A stretch of 10,087 nucleotides of DNA from assembly GCA_022572285.1 (NCBI GenBank), contig JACZWF010000038.1:1-10087 (forward strand). Reading direction: 5' to 3'. Under the pieces are notes generated by a model. It had not been told where the DNA came from and did no database searches. It saw nothing but the letters and a program-made list of their open reading frames with translations. Positions within the stretch are counted from its first letter, which is position 1; each line of letters starts with the position of its first letter. Made by a program: the position numbers and the translations under genes. This stretch comes from Nitrososphaerota archaeon. Lineage in GTDB: Archaea > Thermoproteota > Nitrososphaeria > Nitrososphaerales > UBA57. Below are positions 1 to 6,100 of this stretch, in pieces.

Positions 1-1025
1 GTAATAGAACATCCCTCGTTGTGGGAATAATATACTATAGGCTTCTCTAGACCTGCATCTCTACAGTTAAACCGCGGAGAGAAGCATTCCGGTCCTTCCA
101 TGACGTTCCATCCATAATTTCCTCCCTTCTCAATAAGATTGACCTCTTCAAAGTCCCCTTGGCCGACATCACCAACCCAGAGAGAACCCGTTTGTCTATC
201 AAATGAAAAACGCCAAGGGTTCCTGAATCCATATGCCCAAATCTCGTCCATCACGTTTTCTTCTCCGTAGAATGGATTATCTTGAGGAATGGAATATCCT
301 ACCTGTGGATCGTTCACATCGATTCTTAGAATAGATCCGAGGAGGGTATTCCGGTCCTGTCCGTTCCCATCGGGATCCCCTCCGGAGCCTCCATCTCCTA
401 GTCCTAAATAGAGGTATTTGTCTGGACCAAAAGCTATCATTCCCCCGTTATGATTCCCAAAGGGTTGATTCACCTCCAGAATGATGATCTCACTCTCGGG
501 ATCCGCCCGATTGTTTTCGAGATTGTCGATCGAGAATCGCGAAAGTATGGATCGTCGGGGCTGAGAAGCTGTGTAATAAACGTAGAATTCTCCGTTGTCC
601 CTAAAATCTGGGTCGAATGCCAATCCAAGTAATCCCTCCTCGTTACCAGAATCATTAACTCGCTCTCGAATATCTAGAAAAACCTCAAAGGAGTCTACAT
701 CCTGAGTATTATTGAAGACTACTATCTGCCCTGGTTGCAATACTACGAAAATACGGTTTGAGTTGTCTCCTGGATGAGTTAGAAAAACCATCCTTGGGAA
801 GGTAAGTTCCGGAAACGCTACACCAATCGATATCTCCCGAACTGATCCAAGGTAAATCTCGTCTTTAGGTGGATTATCATTGCGTGCCCCAGATTCTGCA
901 TTACGGGATGTATCATTGATTTCGGATAGCTGGGTTAAGGCTAACGAGATTGTCACTACGAACACGACAAGGCCAATTATCGTCAATACAGTTTTTCGGG
1001 ATCTCGGAGCATCAGGTGCTGTCAT
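1..1025 (-). CDS. PQQ-dependent glucose/sorbosone dehydrogenase family protein, membrane-anchored (3' end beyond window)
   Basis: The minus strand is open from an ATG at 1025 to the window edge (341 codons); the C-terminus is missing. Residues about 12-31 form one hydrophobic N-terminal segment after a short basic stretch, so the enzyme is probably anchored with its catalytic domain outside the cell. The rest reads as a six-bladed beta-propeller of the GSDH family (soluble PQQ glucose dehydrogenase/Asd type). Visible motifs are EEGLLGLAFDPDF (129-141), NHNGG with the presumed PQQ-site base His192, GDGGSGGDP (210-218), GFRNPWRFSFD (266-276) and GDVGQGDFEEVN (285-296). Family members oxidise aldose sugars to lactones using PQQ and calcium; the substrate cannot be told from sequence. 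No PQQ synthesis gene is in the window. It is divergent from tpiA with 55 bases between start codons and appears leaderless. Family call is firm; exact activity is inferred. Confidence 0.9.
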   Translation of the reverse strand, partial: MTAPDAPRSRKTVLTIIGLVVFVVTISLALTQLSEINDTSRNAESGARNDNPPKDEIYLGSVREISIGVAFPELTFPRMVFLTHPGDNSNRIFVVLQPGQIVVFNNTQDVDSFEVFLDIRERVNDSGNEEGLLGLAFDPDFRDNGEFYVYYTASQPRRSILSRFSIDNLENNRADPESEIIILEVNQPFGNHNGGMIAFGPDKYLYLGLGDGGSGGDPDGNGQDRNTLLGSILRIDVNDPQVGYSIPQDNPFYGEENVMDEIWAYGFRNPWRFSFDRQTGSLWVGDVGQGDFEEVNLIEKGGNYGWNVMEGPECFSPRFNCRDAGLEKPIVYYSHNEGCSI

Positions 1026-1050
1026 CCCTATTCGACCCCAGCGTTCTCGC

Positions 1051-1058
1051 TTTAAATA
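1051..1058. promoter_or_regulatory. Shared, near-symmetric TATA element for two divergent leaderless genes
   Basis: TTTAAATA occupies the middle of the 55-base gap between the divergent dehydrogenase and tpiA starts. Its self-complementary core TTTAAA (1051-1056, centre 1053.5) is 27.5 bases from the ATG at 1081 and 28.5 bases from the ATG at 1025. These are the distances expected between an archaeal TATA box and its transcription start, so both mRNAs would begin at or next to their AUG. No Shine-Dalgarno sequence precedes either gene, which agrees. The assignment rests on spacing and sequence only. Confidence 0.7.
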
Positions 1059-1080
1059 CTTGGGCGAGATCGAAATCCGG

Positions 1081-1773
1081 ATGTCCAAACTTGAACTAAA
1101 ACCCCCTCTTATTCTTTTGAACTTCAAGACCTATCCCACTTCTATAGGTGAACGGGGTCTTAGGTTGGCAAAGATCATCGAAGAGACAAGTCTAAAAAGC
1201 GGAATCCAAATAATTATTTCTCCACAATATACCGATATCTTCAGGATATCCTCCGCCATAAGTACACCTGTATTTTCCCAGCATCTTGACTATCAAGAGC
1301 CTGGGAGGCATACTGGTTTCGTCCTGCCTGAGGCACTGGTCGCATCAGGTTGTAGAGGGACCCTGCTCAATCATGCAGAACAGCCTATTTCTCATGACGA
1401 TGTCAGGAAGGCAGTAGAGAGGTGCAAAGGGCTCGACCTAGTCTCATGTGTTAGTTCAAATGGGGTAGAAGAGAGCTCCCTATTAGCTTCTATTAACCCA
1501 GACATGCTCTTAATTGAGCTTCCTGAACTTATTGGAGGTGGAAAAGCAATTTCCACCGTGAAGCCCAACGTCATAACCGATGCAGTCGAGGCCGTTAGAG
1601 CGAAGAATTCTAAAGTCGTACTTGTGGCGGGCTCAGGCATCTCAACAAAAGAGGACGTGCGGGCAGCTCTTGAGCTAGGGATGGACGCCGTTGGAGCAAG
1701 TAAAGCTATCATGGATACTCCAGACCCTAAAGTAGTTCTGGAGGAGATGGTTGAGGCTGTGAGCACGAAATAG
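1081..1773 (+). CDS. tpiA: Triosephosphate isomerase, archaeal type
   Basis: This 230-residue protein interconverts glyceraldehyde 3-phosphate and dihydroxyacetone phosphate in the cytosol (glycolysis/gluconeogenesis). Its length matches the short archaeal TIM branch rather than the roughly 250-residue bacterial/eukaryotic form. Visible are the N-terminal catalytic lysine in LLNFKTY, the catalytic histidine in TLLNHAEQ, the catalytic glutamate and flexible loop in IELPELIGGG, and the phosphate-binding GSGIST and AVGASKAI segments near the C-terminus. The frame is open upstream to 880, but that extension is antisense to the dehydrogenase gene. The ATG at 1081 gives the expected archaeal N-terminus (beta strand LILLNFKTY) and sits about 27 bases after a TATA element, so I chose it. 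No key residue is missing. Confidence 0.96.
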   Translation: MSKLELKPPLILLNFKTYPTSIGERGLRLAKIIEETSLKSGIQIIISPQYTDIFRISSAISTPVFSQHLDYQEPGRHTGFVLPEALVASGCRGTLLNHAEQPISHDDVRKAVERCKGLDLVSCVSSNGVEESSLLASINPDMLLIELPELIGGGKAISTVKPNVITDAVEAVRAKNSKVVLVAGSGISTKEDVRAALELGMDAVGASKAIMDTPDPKVVLEEMVEAVSTK

Positions 1774-1799
1774 TCTCAGAAGGTCATGCAAAGGTATCC

Positions 1800-1807
1800 A
1801 TAAATAT
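1800..1807 (+). promoter_or_regulatory. TATA-like box for the 33-codon ORF
   Basis: ATAAATAT is centred 27.5 bases upstream of the ATG at 1831, nearly the same spacing as seen for tpiA. This supports a leaderless start for the micro-ORF and its own transcription rather than read-through from tpiA. Confidence 0.5.
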
Positions 1808-1825
1808 CTGCCTTCGGTGAGGCAG
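1808..1825. repeat. Inverted repeat between TATA-like box and micro-ORF start
   Basis: CTGCCT (1808-1813) and AGGCAG (1820-1825) form a perfect 6-base inverted repeat around a 6-base spacer. It lies between the TATA-like box and the ATG at 1831, so it could be an operator in the core promoter. It could equally be a hairpin at the end of the tpiA transcript, though no T-run follows to support a terminator. Confidence 0.4.
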
Positions 1826-1830
1826 GTCAC

Positions 1831-1932
1831 ATGAAGCGTCGAGCCAAGAAGAAGAATGACTCAGACTCCAGCTACTCTGCTGAGGACGAGGAGAAGATCC
1901 TCGAAAATCTCAAGAATTTGGGCTACGTCTGA
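1831..1932 (+). CDS. 33-residue protein resembling a detached C-terminal tail of sulfatase/phosphodiesterase proteins
   Basis: A short ORF starts with ATG at 1831 and stops with TGA at 1930-1932. It has a very basic N-terminus (MKRRAKKK), a short polar linker, and an acidic helix ending YSAEDEEKILENLKNLGYV. From memory, that ending closely resembles the last residues of many sulfatase and type I phosphodiesterase proteins (Y-S/T-E-E-rich helix, then LxxLGY). The neighbouring AP-superfamily gene on the other strand lacks this ending. A TATA-like box centred 27.5 bases upstream fits leaderless expression. The last 23 bases overlap the 3' end of the convergent hydrolase gene. Function is unknown. 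It may be a regulatory or interaction peptide, a relic of a longer gene, or an unused ORF; the promoter spacing and ordered composition favour a real gene. Confidence 0.55.
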   Translation: MKRRAKKKNDSDSSYSAEDEEKILENLKNLGYV

Positions 1933-3346
1933 ACATTAGATCTTTTATCACCTTTCCATCCAAACCACTCGGGATAGGAATTCCAAAGTAATCAAGTATG
2001 GTGGGCGTGATGTCACAGACGTGAGCTGATACTTTCCCTGGTGAGACTGTTTTTCCATAGGCGATGAAGACTCCAATAGGGGAGTGAATTCCTTGCCTGG
2101 TGGCAGGAGGAGATGTGAAGAATCCCTTGTCACTGGCTCCCCAATTCGTGATAAGTAGGCCATCGTCGGACTCCACAATGATATCTCCAGGAGCATCTTC
2201 GACTCGCGGCCCGTGATAAGCCTCACTAGGCTCAATTACAGATTTGAAGACTGGATCTCCATTTTCAGTTTTGAGCATTTTCAATCGGTTCTTTATTTCC
2301 TGCTTCACTCTTTCCTTCTCTACTTCGTCTCCTGGAAGGAGCTTCACCCAAGCTACACTCTCGTTGGTCCCGATTGAGAAAGCTTTTGTCGATCTATCAA
2401 AAAGGGAAGAGACAATAAAAGGCGCCAGGAAAGACACAAGAGGTTTAGTTAGACTCCTCACTGTCCCTGAAAGACTCCTTTTCACGGCTCGGTTTCCGAG
2501 GAACTCGTCCAAGCCACTCGAGGCCCTTTTGTATAGTCCTTTCATTATAGATTCTTTTGGAGTCAGATATCCATTCTCCCACAACCATTGGTTTAGGACA
2601 AAAGATCGCTTGGAGCTTCTGCCGCCATGATCGGATGTGATCATCATTATGTCATCATCCGTCATTCTGCTAAGCAACCTCCCCACAAGGGAATCTATTT
2701 CGGCATAAACTTTCCCTAATAGTTGCTGATCTTCCATAACAAGGTGCTGCGTCATATCAGTAATATTTTCAATTAGGATAAAGGCATCCCATTTTTCTTC
2801 ATCCATTATTTTTAGCGAAATCTCAGCCCGGACCTTAGCGAGAGCGACTACCTTATCGACCCATATCTCTCTGCTTAAACCATTGCCGTCTCCCAGCCTT
2901 GGAATATCCGTCGTGTATCCATCCCTCTTCATTCTTGACTTTAGCTCCTTCGGATAAGCGGAAAGTGGGGCGGGATAGCCTGTTACAAAAACTCCATTGA
3001 CCTCGGCAGCAGGGTGTGTGAATGGCATCCCGAGCACAACCACTTTGAATCCCGCTTTGCTCAAGTAGTCCCAGAGGAACTGAACCTTGGATTCGCGTAG
3101 ATTTGTAATATGAGTTCCGAGGCCATTGAAGTTGAAAATGTCGAAGCAACCGTGTTTTCCTGGATTCACGCCTGAAAAGACACTGGCCCATCCCGGTGGA
3201 GTGACATATGGAATCACGGACTCCAGTGGCCCAGAAAGCCCACCATCGATGACCTGCTGTAGGTTTTTGAGGTTGAATCTCTCCATCAGTGGCTGTATTA
3301 TATTTAGAGAGGAACCATCCAATCCAAGAAGGAGGACTCTACCCAT
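1910..3346 (-). CDS. Alkaline-phosphatase-superfamily hydrolase (type I phosphodiesterase/nucleotide pyrophosphatase family)
   Basis: A 478-residue protein with the full set of AP-superfamily metal-site motifs. Asp10 lies in VLLLGLDGSS. The probable nucleophile Thr49 is in YVTPPGWASVFSG, followed by NPGKHG. A D-x3-H pair is in ITDMTQHL (about 196-200), DH is in MITSDHGGR (about 238-239), and a late histidine is in GIHSPIGVFIAYG (about 420). The end (DITPTILDYFGIPIP, then LDGKVI) is typical of the family. These enzymes hydrolyse phosphomono- or diesters, sometimes sulfates, with two metal ions; the substrate cannot be predicted. There is no signal peptide or membrane segment, so it is probably cytoplasmic. 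The protein ends shortly after LDGKVI without the usual LGY-type tail. Its 3' end overlaps the plus-strand micro-ORF by 23 bases. No Shine-Dalgarno or well-placed TATA box is clear upstream; start taken as the ATG before the first beta strand. Confidence 0.88.
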   Translation of the reverse strand: MGRVLLLGLDGSSLNIIQPLMERFNLKNLQQVIDGGLSGPLESVIPYVTPPGWASVFSGVNPGKHGCFDIFNFNGLGTHITNLRESKVQFLWDYLSKAGFKVVVLGMPFTHPAAEVNGVFVTGYPAPLSAYPKELKSRMKRDGYTTDIPRLGDGNGLSREIWVDKVVALAKVRAEISLKIMDEEKWDAFILIENITDMTQHLVMEDQQLLGKVYAEIDSLVGRLLSRMTDDDIMMITSDHGGRSSKRSFVLNQWLWENGYLTPKESIMKGLYKRASSGLDEFLGNRAVKRSLSGTVRSLTKPLVSFLAPFIVSSLFDRSTKAFSIGTNESVAWVKLLPGDEVEKERVKQEIKNRLKMLKTENGDPVFKSVIEPSEAYHGPRVEDAPGDIIVESDDGLLITNWGASDKGFFTSPPATRQGIHSPIGVFIAYGKTVSPGKVSAHVCDITPTILDYFGIPIPSGLDGKVIKDLMFRRSPNS

Positions 3347-3430
3347 TTTCTTTCTGCCGACCTCGCAACCAGGTCAGACTAGACGATATTAGCCTTTTGG
3401 CTGTTATTTTTCCCGTCCATAATTGAATAG

Positions 3431-3439
3431 AATTAAAAT
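3431..3439 (+). promoter_or_regulatory. TATA-like box for the 3471 membrane-protein gene
   Basis: AATTAAAAT lies about 36 bases before the TTG at 3471 and about 25 bases before the ATG of the 4-codon mini-ORF at 3460. Its position argues against the upstream in-frame TTG at 3423 as the true start. Confidence 0.4.
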
Positions 3440-3459
3440 CTGTTGTCTTTGCAACTCTC

Positions 3460-3474
3460 ATGAGCAATCTTTGA
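3460..3474 (+). other. Four-codon mini-ORF overlapping the downstream TTG start
   Basis: ATG-AGC-AAT-CTT-TGA reads 3460-3474, and its stop codon overlaps the proposed TTG start (3471-3473) as TTGA. The ATG is about 25 bases after a TATA-like box. If transcription starts there, a ribosome could initiate on the leaderless AUG, terminate and restart on the TTG. This is inference from sequence; sat and the lactonase-like gene show the same arrangement. Confidence 0.3.
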
Positions 3475-3890
3475 TTCCATCTATTGGAGGAGAACTCGGT
3501 GAGACAGTTGGAACCTTGATCGCATTAATTGTTGTTTGGATCGTCGTTTCTGTTCCTGTCTATTTAGCGGCTAAGATGGTAGGAGGATCAAAGGCCACTT
3601 TTGGACGTGCCATGTTGGCAACTCTTTTTGGACCCATCGTCTTCATAATCGTAATATTGTTCACTTCGGCACTACTCGTTGAGCTTGGGGCTGCCTCATT
3701 CTTTTTGCCTGTAGGAATTGCCTTCATCGCGTTTTTGGGTGTGTACAAATCATTTTTCAAAACCGGATGGGTAGGTGCTTTTGGAATTGCAATCATGGCC
3801 ACGGTCATACTTGCTATAGCTGTCTTGATTCTCAGTACCTCACTATTGAGCTCAATTCCGTTACCCATAGACGGCATTGCGCGCTTCTAG
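3471..3890 (+). CDS. Four-pass membrane protein of unknown function
   Basis: From the TTG at 3471 this is a 139-residue, strongly hydrophobic protein with four predicted membrane segments: about 12-34 (GTLIALIVVWIVVSVPVYLA), 49-70, 76-94 and 100-123. A short loop, GGSKATFGRAM, sits between the first two. Small archaeal membrane proteins with a VPVYLAAK...ATFGRAMLATLFGP pattern seem familiar, but I know of no function. The frame also opens at a TTG at 3423. That start would add a cysteine-containing, non-hydrophobic stretch and would lie upstream of the TATA-like box, so 3471 is preferred with moderate confidence. It diverges from the phosphodiesterase-family gene and converges with another small membrane protein, stopping 13 bases from that gene's stop. 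Confidence 0.7.
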   Translation: MIPSIGGELGETVGTLIALIVVWIVVSVPVYLAAKMVGGSKATFGRAMLATLFGPIVFIIVILFTSALLVELGAASFFLPVGIAFIAFLGVYKSFFKTGWVGAFGIAIMATVILAIAVLILSTSLLSSIPLPIDGIARF

Positions 3891-3903
3891 TAACTCCTGA
3901 TAT

Positions 3904-4302
3904 TCAGGACGCAAGGACAAATATGAAATACCCGCTGCCGCCTAAGGCGAGTAGTGTGATTACGAGTCCAATCCCCACAAGCTTACCTGCCGGTCGCGGC
4001 TCTTTGTCAGCGATCTCCGCATAATCTCCTCGGTACTTGTTAATGGAGTAGAAGTTCACCACACCTCCGACTACGAGAGCTATGATCCCAACTGATGCAT
4101 TAGCGTCGAATGGGGATTGGATGGTGTCCGGCCCTGCGCCCGGATCGATACCAGGTACTTGGATGGTTGACTCACTTAAGGCCACATTGAATACGTTCGC
4201 TATTATCCCCATACTAATTATCACAATCCCCACTATGAGTCCTGTGATGTACCTCCTCTCGATCCTCCTATACTGGTCTTTGGGACCGCGATACTTCTCC
4301 AT
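3904..4302 (-). CDS. Small three-pass membrane protein of unknown function
   Basis: A 132-residue protein with a basic, charged N-terminus (MEKYRGPKDQYRRIERRY) followed by three hydrophobic segments at about 19-42, 68-87 and 107-131. The loop between the first two is rich in Pro, Gly, Ala and Asp. The arginine-rich start suggests a cytoplasmic N-terminus. I do not recognise the family. A TATA-like stretch, CTTAAAAG (4335-4342), is centred about 36 bases upstream, which would leave a leader of under 10 bases. The gene follows the Lrp/AsnC gene on the same strand after 62 bases but appears to have its own promoter. Start: the frame has a stop 27-25 bases upstream and no other usual start codon, so the ATG at 4302 is secure. 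Confidence 0.75.
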   Translation of the reverse strand: MEKYRGPKDQYRRIERRYITGLIVGIVIISMGIIANVFNVALSESTIQVPGIDPGAGPDTIQSPFDANASVGIIALVVGGVVNFYSINKYRGDYAEIADKEPRPAGKLVGIGLVITLLALGGSGYFIFVLAS

Positions 4303-4364
4303 ATCGGGTCGTCTTCTGATGGAGGGTTATGCCTACTTTTAAGCGTGAGGATGAATAACATCGC

Positions 4365-4811
4365 TTACGGTGGAAGACGAAAATCTTCTTTCACTGTGGT
4401 TAAAGCCACGTGGGTATTGGTCCTCTCCACGAATGGCATGGCTAACAATTTCTTCGTAAAGTCCCCGAGGTCTTTCCTTGTCCTGAATTTTGCTATTACG
4501 AATGCATCTGTTAGCCCTGTTACGTCATAAACTGCGCAGGCTTGCGGCAGCTTAGCTATCTCTCGCTCCATCTCAAGTAGTTTCCCTTTCGAAACCACTA
4601 TCTCAATAATAGCTGTAAGCTCATATCCCAGCTTTTGATGATCTAGTAGTGGAGCGTATCCCTTTATGATTCCCTCATTTTCCAACTTTTTTGTCCGAGT
4701 CATCACAGTGCCAACAGCAACCTTGATCCGCTTTGCGACTTCCCTGAATGAGAGTCGAGCATCGTGCATGTACTCACGAATTATTTTCTTATCAATTTCG
4801 TCCAACTTCAT
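4365..4811 (-). CDS. Lrp/AsnC-family transcriptional regulator
   Basis: A 148-residue protein, the usual family length. An N-terminal winged helix-turn-helix (about 1-50; KLDEIDKKIIREYMHDARLS, then FREVAKRIKVAVGTVMTRTKKLENEGIIKGY) is followed by a RAM/AsnC ligand-binding and oligomerisation domain (about 60-140), including AVYDVTGLTDAFVIAKFRT. Such proteins form dimers to octamers and often respond to amino acids or other small metabolites. The effector here is unknown. It lies downstream of sat on the same strand with a 126-base gap. GATAAACAT (4840-4848) is a plausible TATA box about 33 bases before the start. CTCTAGAG (4822-4829) and GTGCAC (4831-4836) are short palindromes between that box and the ATG and could be autoregulatory sites. 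An AGGAG sits only two bases before the ATG, too close to be a convincing ribosome binding site. Confidence 0.93.
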   Translation of the reverse strand: MKLDEIDKKIIREYMHDARLSFREVAKRIKVAVGTVMTRTKKLENEGIIKGYAPLLDHQKLGYELTAIIEIVVSKGKLLEMEREIAKLPQACAVYDVTGLTDAFVIAKFRTRKDLGDFTKKLLAMPFVERTNTHVALTTVKEDFRLPP

Positions 4812-4937
4812 CGCTCCTGAGCTCTAGAGAGTGCACAGGATGTTTATCTTGGTTCCAACAAACTAGATATTCATACAGCATATAGGAGTGTCATAAGCAA
4901 AGTCATATATTTCTGATGATCCGGCGGGTAAGCTTTC
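4812..4937 (-). promoter_or_regulatory. sat-lrp intergenic region with lrp promoter candidates
   Basis: Two candidate TATA elements read on the minus strand: GATAAACAT (4840-4848, near-leaderless) and AAATATATG (about 4902-4911, implying a leader of about 70 bases). A 29-codon ORF beginning within the gap and running into the lrp start has no sign of coding and was not annotated. No clear hairpin with a T-run follows sat. Confidence 0.35.
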
Positions 4938-6092
4938 TCAGATGAATGGTCCATCCCACTCTCGGATTACCGAAGCTACCTCAGGCCTGATAAGTTCCTT
5001 GGGTGGAGATTCACCTTCCTCAATTAGCCGCCTCATCAACGTTCCACTGAATTCTAAATGATCTGATTGATTATGTGGACAGGTATTAATATTTGCTATA
5101 GAGACACATCTTTTGCAATAGAAGAATGACGGGAACAAGACCGCCTCTATGCCCAAATCAGGGAATTCTTGAAAGACCTCTTGAGCCGCAAACGGAGGAT
5201 AGAACTTACCAACTCCGGCATGGTCCCTTCCAACAATGAAATGGGTGCATCCAAAGTTCTTCCTGACTATTGCGTGGTGAATCGCCTCTCTGGGCCCCGC
5301 GTACCGCATTTCCATGGGGAGAATTCCAAAGATAACCTTGTGTAATGGGTAGTAGTTGTTTATTAGAACTTGGTATGTCTCCAGGATTACTTCGTCTTTG
5401 AAGTCCCCCTTCTTCTTCCTCCCAATTACAGGATTAATGAATAACCCGTCGAAGAAGTTAAGAGCTGCCTTCTGGAGTCCCTCATGGCCCGAGTGTGGCA
5501 CGTTTCTCGTCTGGAATCCGACTACGGTCTTCCATCCTCTTTCCATGAATCTAGCTCTGGTTTCCTTTGGGGGTATGTAATATGGTGAATTCGACACTGT
5601 GCTATTCAGCAATGAAATCCTCCCACCAAGTAGAAAATCTTGCATTTCATGAGTTCTAGCAACACCGGGATGACTCGTATCTGCTGTACCATAAACGCTC
5701 GTGGCGTGCACATTCCGATCAAGGCTAAAAATATCCTCGATGTGTAGGATAGCTACCGGCCGTAATCCGATATCGGTAATAACTATGTCCTCACCCTCTT
5801 TCATATTTGCTAATGAGCTCTTCGCGACATCCAACACAACTGGGATTGTCCAAACTTGTCCCTTACTTAGCCTCCTATCTTGGAGTACGGAAAGATAATC
5901 ATCTCGATTTAGGAATCCCTCAAGGGGTGAAAAGAGGCCGCTCGCTATGTTTTCTATATCTTTCAAAATGCTAGAGTCTACCGCCAGTTTAGTAAGCTGA
6001 GAAACTGAATTGAGTGCTTTCTCTCTCTCTTTGTCCGAGAGGATTCGATTAACTAAAACCCCGCCATGAGGGGGAGGGAGTCCTTCTCTCAC
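4938..6092 (-). CDS. sat: ATP sulfurylase (sulfate adenylyltransferase)
   Basis: A 384-residue cytosolic enzyme that makes adenosine 5'-phosphosulfate and pyrophosphate from ATP and sulfate. Visible are the PHGGVLVNRIL N-terminus (8-18), the catalytic QTRN...HxGHE motif (194-204; QTRNVPHSGHE), PMEMRYAGPREAIHHAIVRK (259-278) and the nucleotide-loop GRDHAGVG (288-295). A cysteine/histidine cluster at Cys326, Cys329, Cys338 and His340 resembles the zinc-binding site of thermophile and archaeal ATP sulfurylases, and EFSGTLMRRL (347-356) follows. No APS kinase domain is fused, and no APS/PAPS reductase or kinase gene is in the window, so assimilatory versus dissimilatory use cannot be decided. The start is GTG at 6092. 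The family-conserved PHGG begins eight residues in, so this start fits. The valine in QTRNVPH, where proline is usual, is uncommon, but both catalytic histidines are kept. Confidence 0.94.
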   Translation of the reverse strand: MREGLPPPHGGVLVNRILSDKEREKALNSVSQLTKLAVDSSILKDIENIASGLFSPLEGFLNRDDYLSVLQDRRLSKGQVWTIPVVLDVAKSSLANMKEGEDIVITDIGLRPVAILHIEDIFSLDRNVHATSVYGTADTSHPGVARTHEMQDFLLGGRISLLNSTVSNSPYYIPPKETRARFMERGWKTVVGFQTRNVPHSGHEGLQKAALNFFDGLFINPVIGRKKKGDFKDEVILETYQVLINNYYPLHKVIFGILPMEMRYAGPREAIHHAIVRKNFGCTHFIVGRDHAGVGKFYPPFAAQEVFQEFPDLGIEAVLFPSFFYCKRCVSIANINTCPHNQSDHLEFSGTLMRRLIEEGESPPKELIRPEVASVIREWDGPFI

Positions 6093-6100
6093 GTTATCAT
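6089..6100 (-). other. Three-codon mini-ORF overlapping the sat GTG start
   Basis: On the minus strand ATG-ATA-ACG-TGA reads from 6100 to 6089, and its TGA overlaps the sat GTG (6092-6090) as GTGA. AGATATGA (6123-6130) is centred about 26.5 bases upstream of this ATG, as expected for a leaderless transcript beginning there. Restart on the GTG after termination is a plausible but unproven way to translate sat. Confidence 0.3.

Noticed and set aside
47..232. 61-codon minus-strand ORF
   Set aside because: It is in another frame of the dehydrogenase gene, whose own frame carries the conserved GFRNPWR and GDVGQ motifs.
450..655. Pair of about 60-codon ORFs on both strands
   Set aside because: Both are shadows of the dehydrogenase frame that is open across this stretch.
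880..1080. N-terminal extension of tpiA to give a 297-residue protein
   Set aside because: The extension is antisense to the dehydrogenase's anchor region, is not isomerase-like, and lies upstream of the TATA element. The ATG at 1081 gives the standard archaeal length.
1392..1766. 124-codon ORF antisense to tpiA
   Set aside because: Serine- and threonine-rich translation with no motif, fully inside a strongly conserved enzyme gene.
2244..2630. 128-codon plus-strand ORF inside the hydrolase gene
   Set aside because: Antisense to a gene with clear AP-superfamily motifs; composition not protein-like.
3423..3470. Upstream TTG start for the four-pass membrane protein
   Set aside because: It would place the start upstream of the TATA-like box at 3431-3439 and add an atypical cysteine-containing leader. 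Kept as an alternative only.
4797..4886. 29-codon ORF in the sat-lrp gap overlapping the lrp start
   Set aside because: No promoter or composition support, and it overlaps the secure regulator start.
4905..4960. C/D-box-like elements (TGATGA, CTGA) suggesting a guide RNA
   Set aside because: The boxes are not spaced or paired as in archaeal C/D RNAs, and part of the stretch is inside sat.
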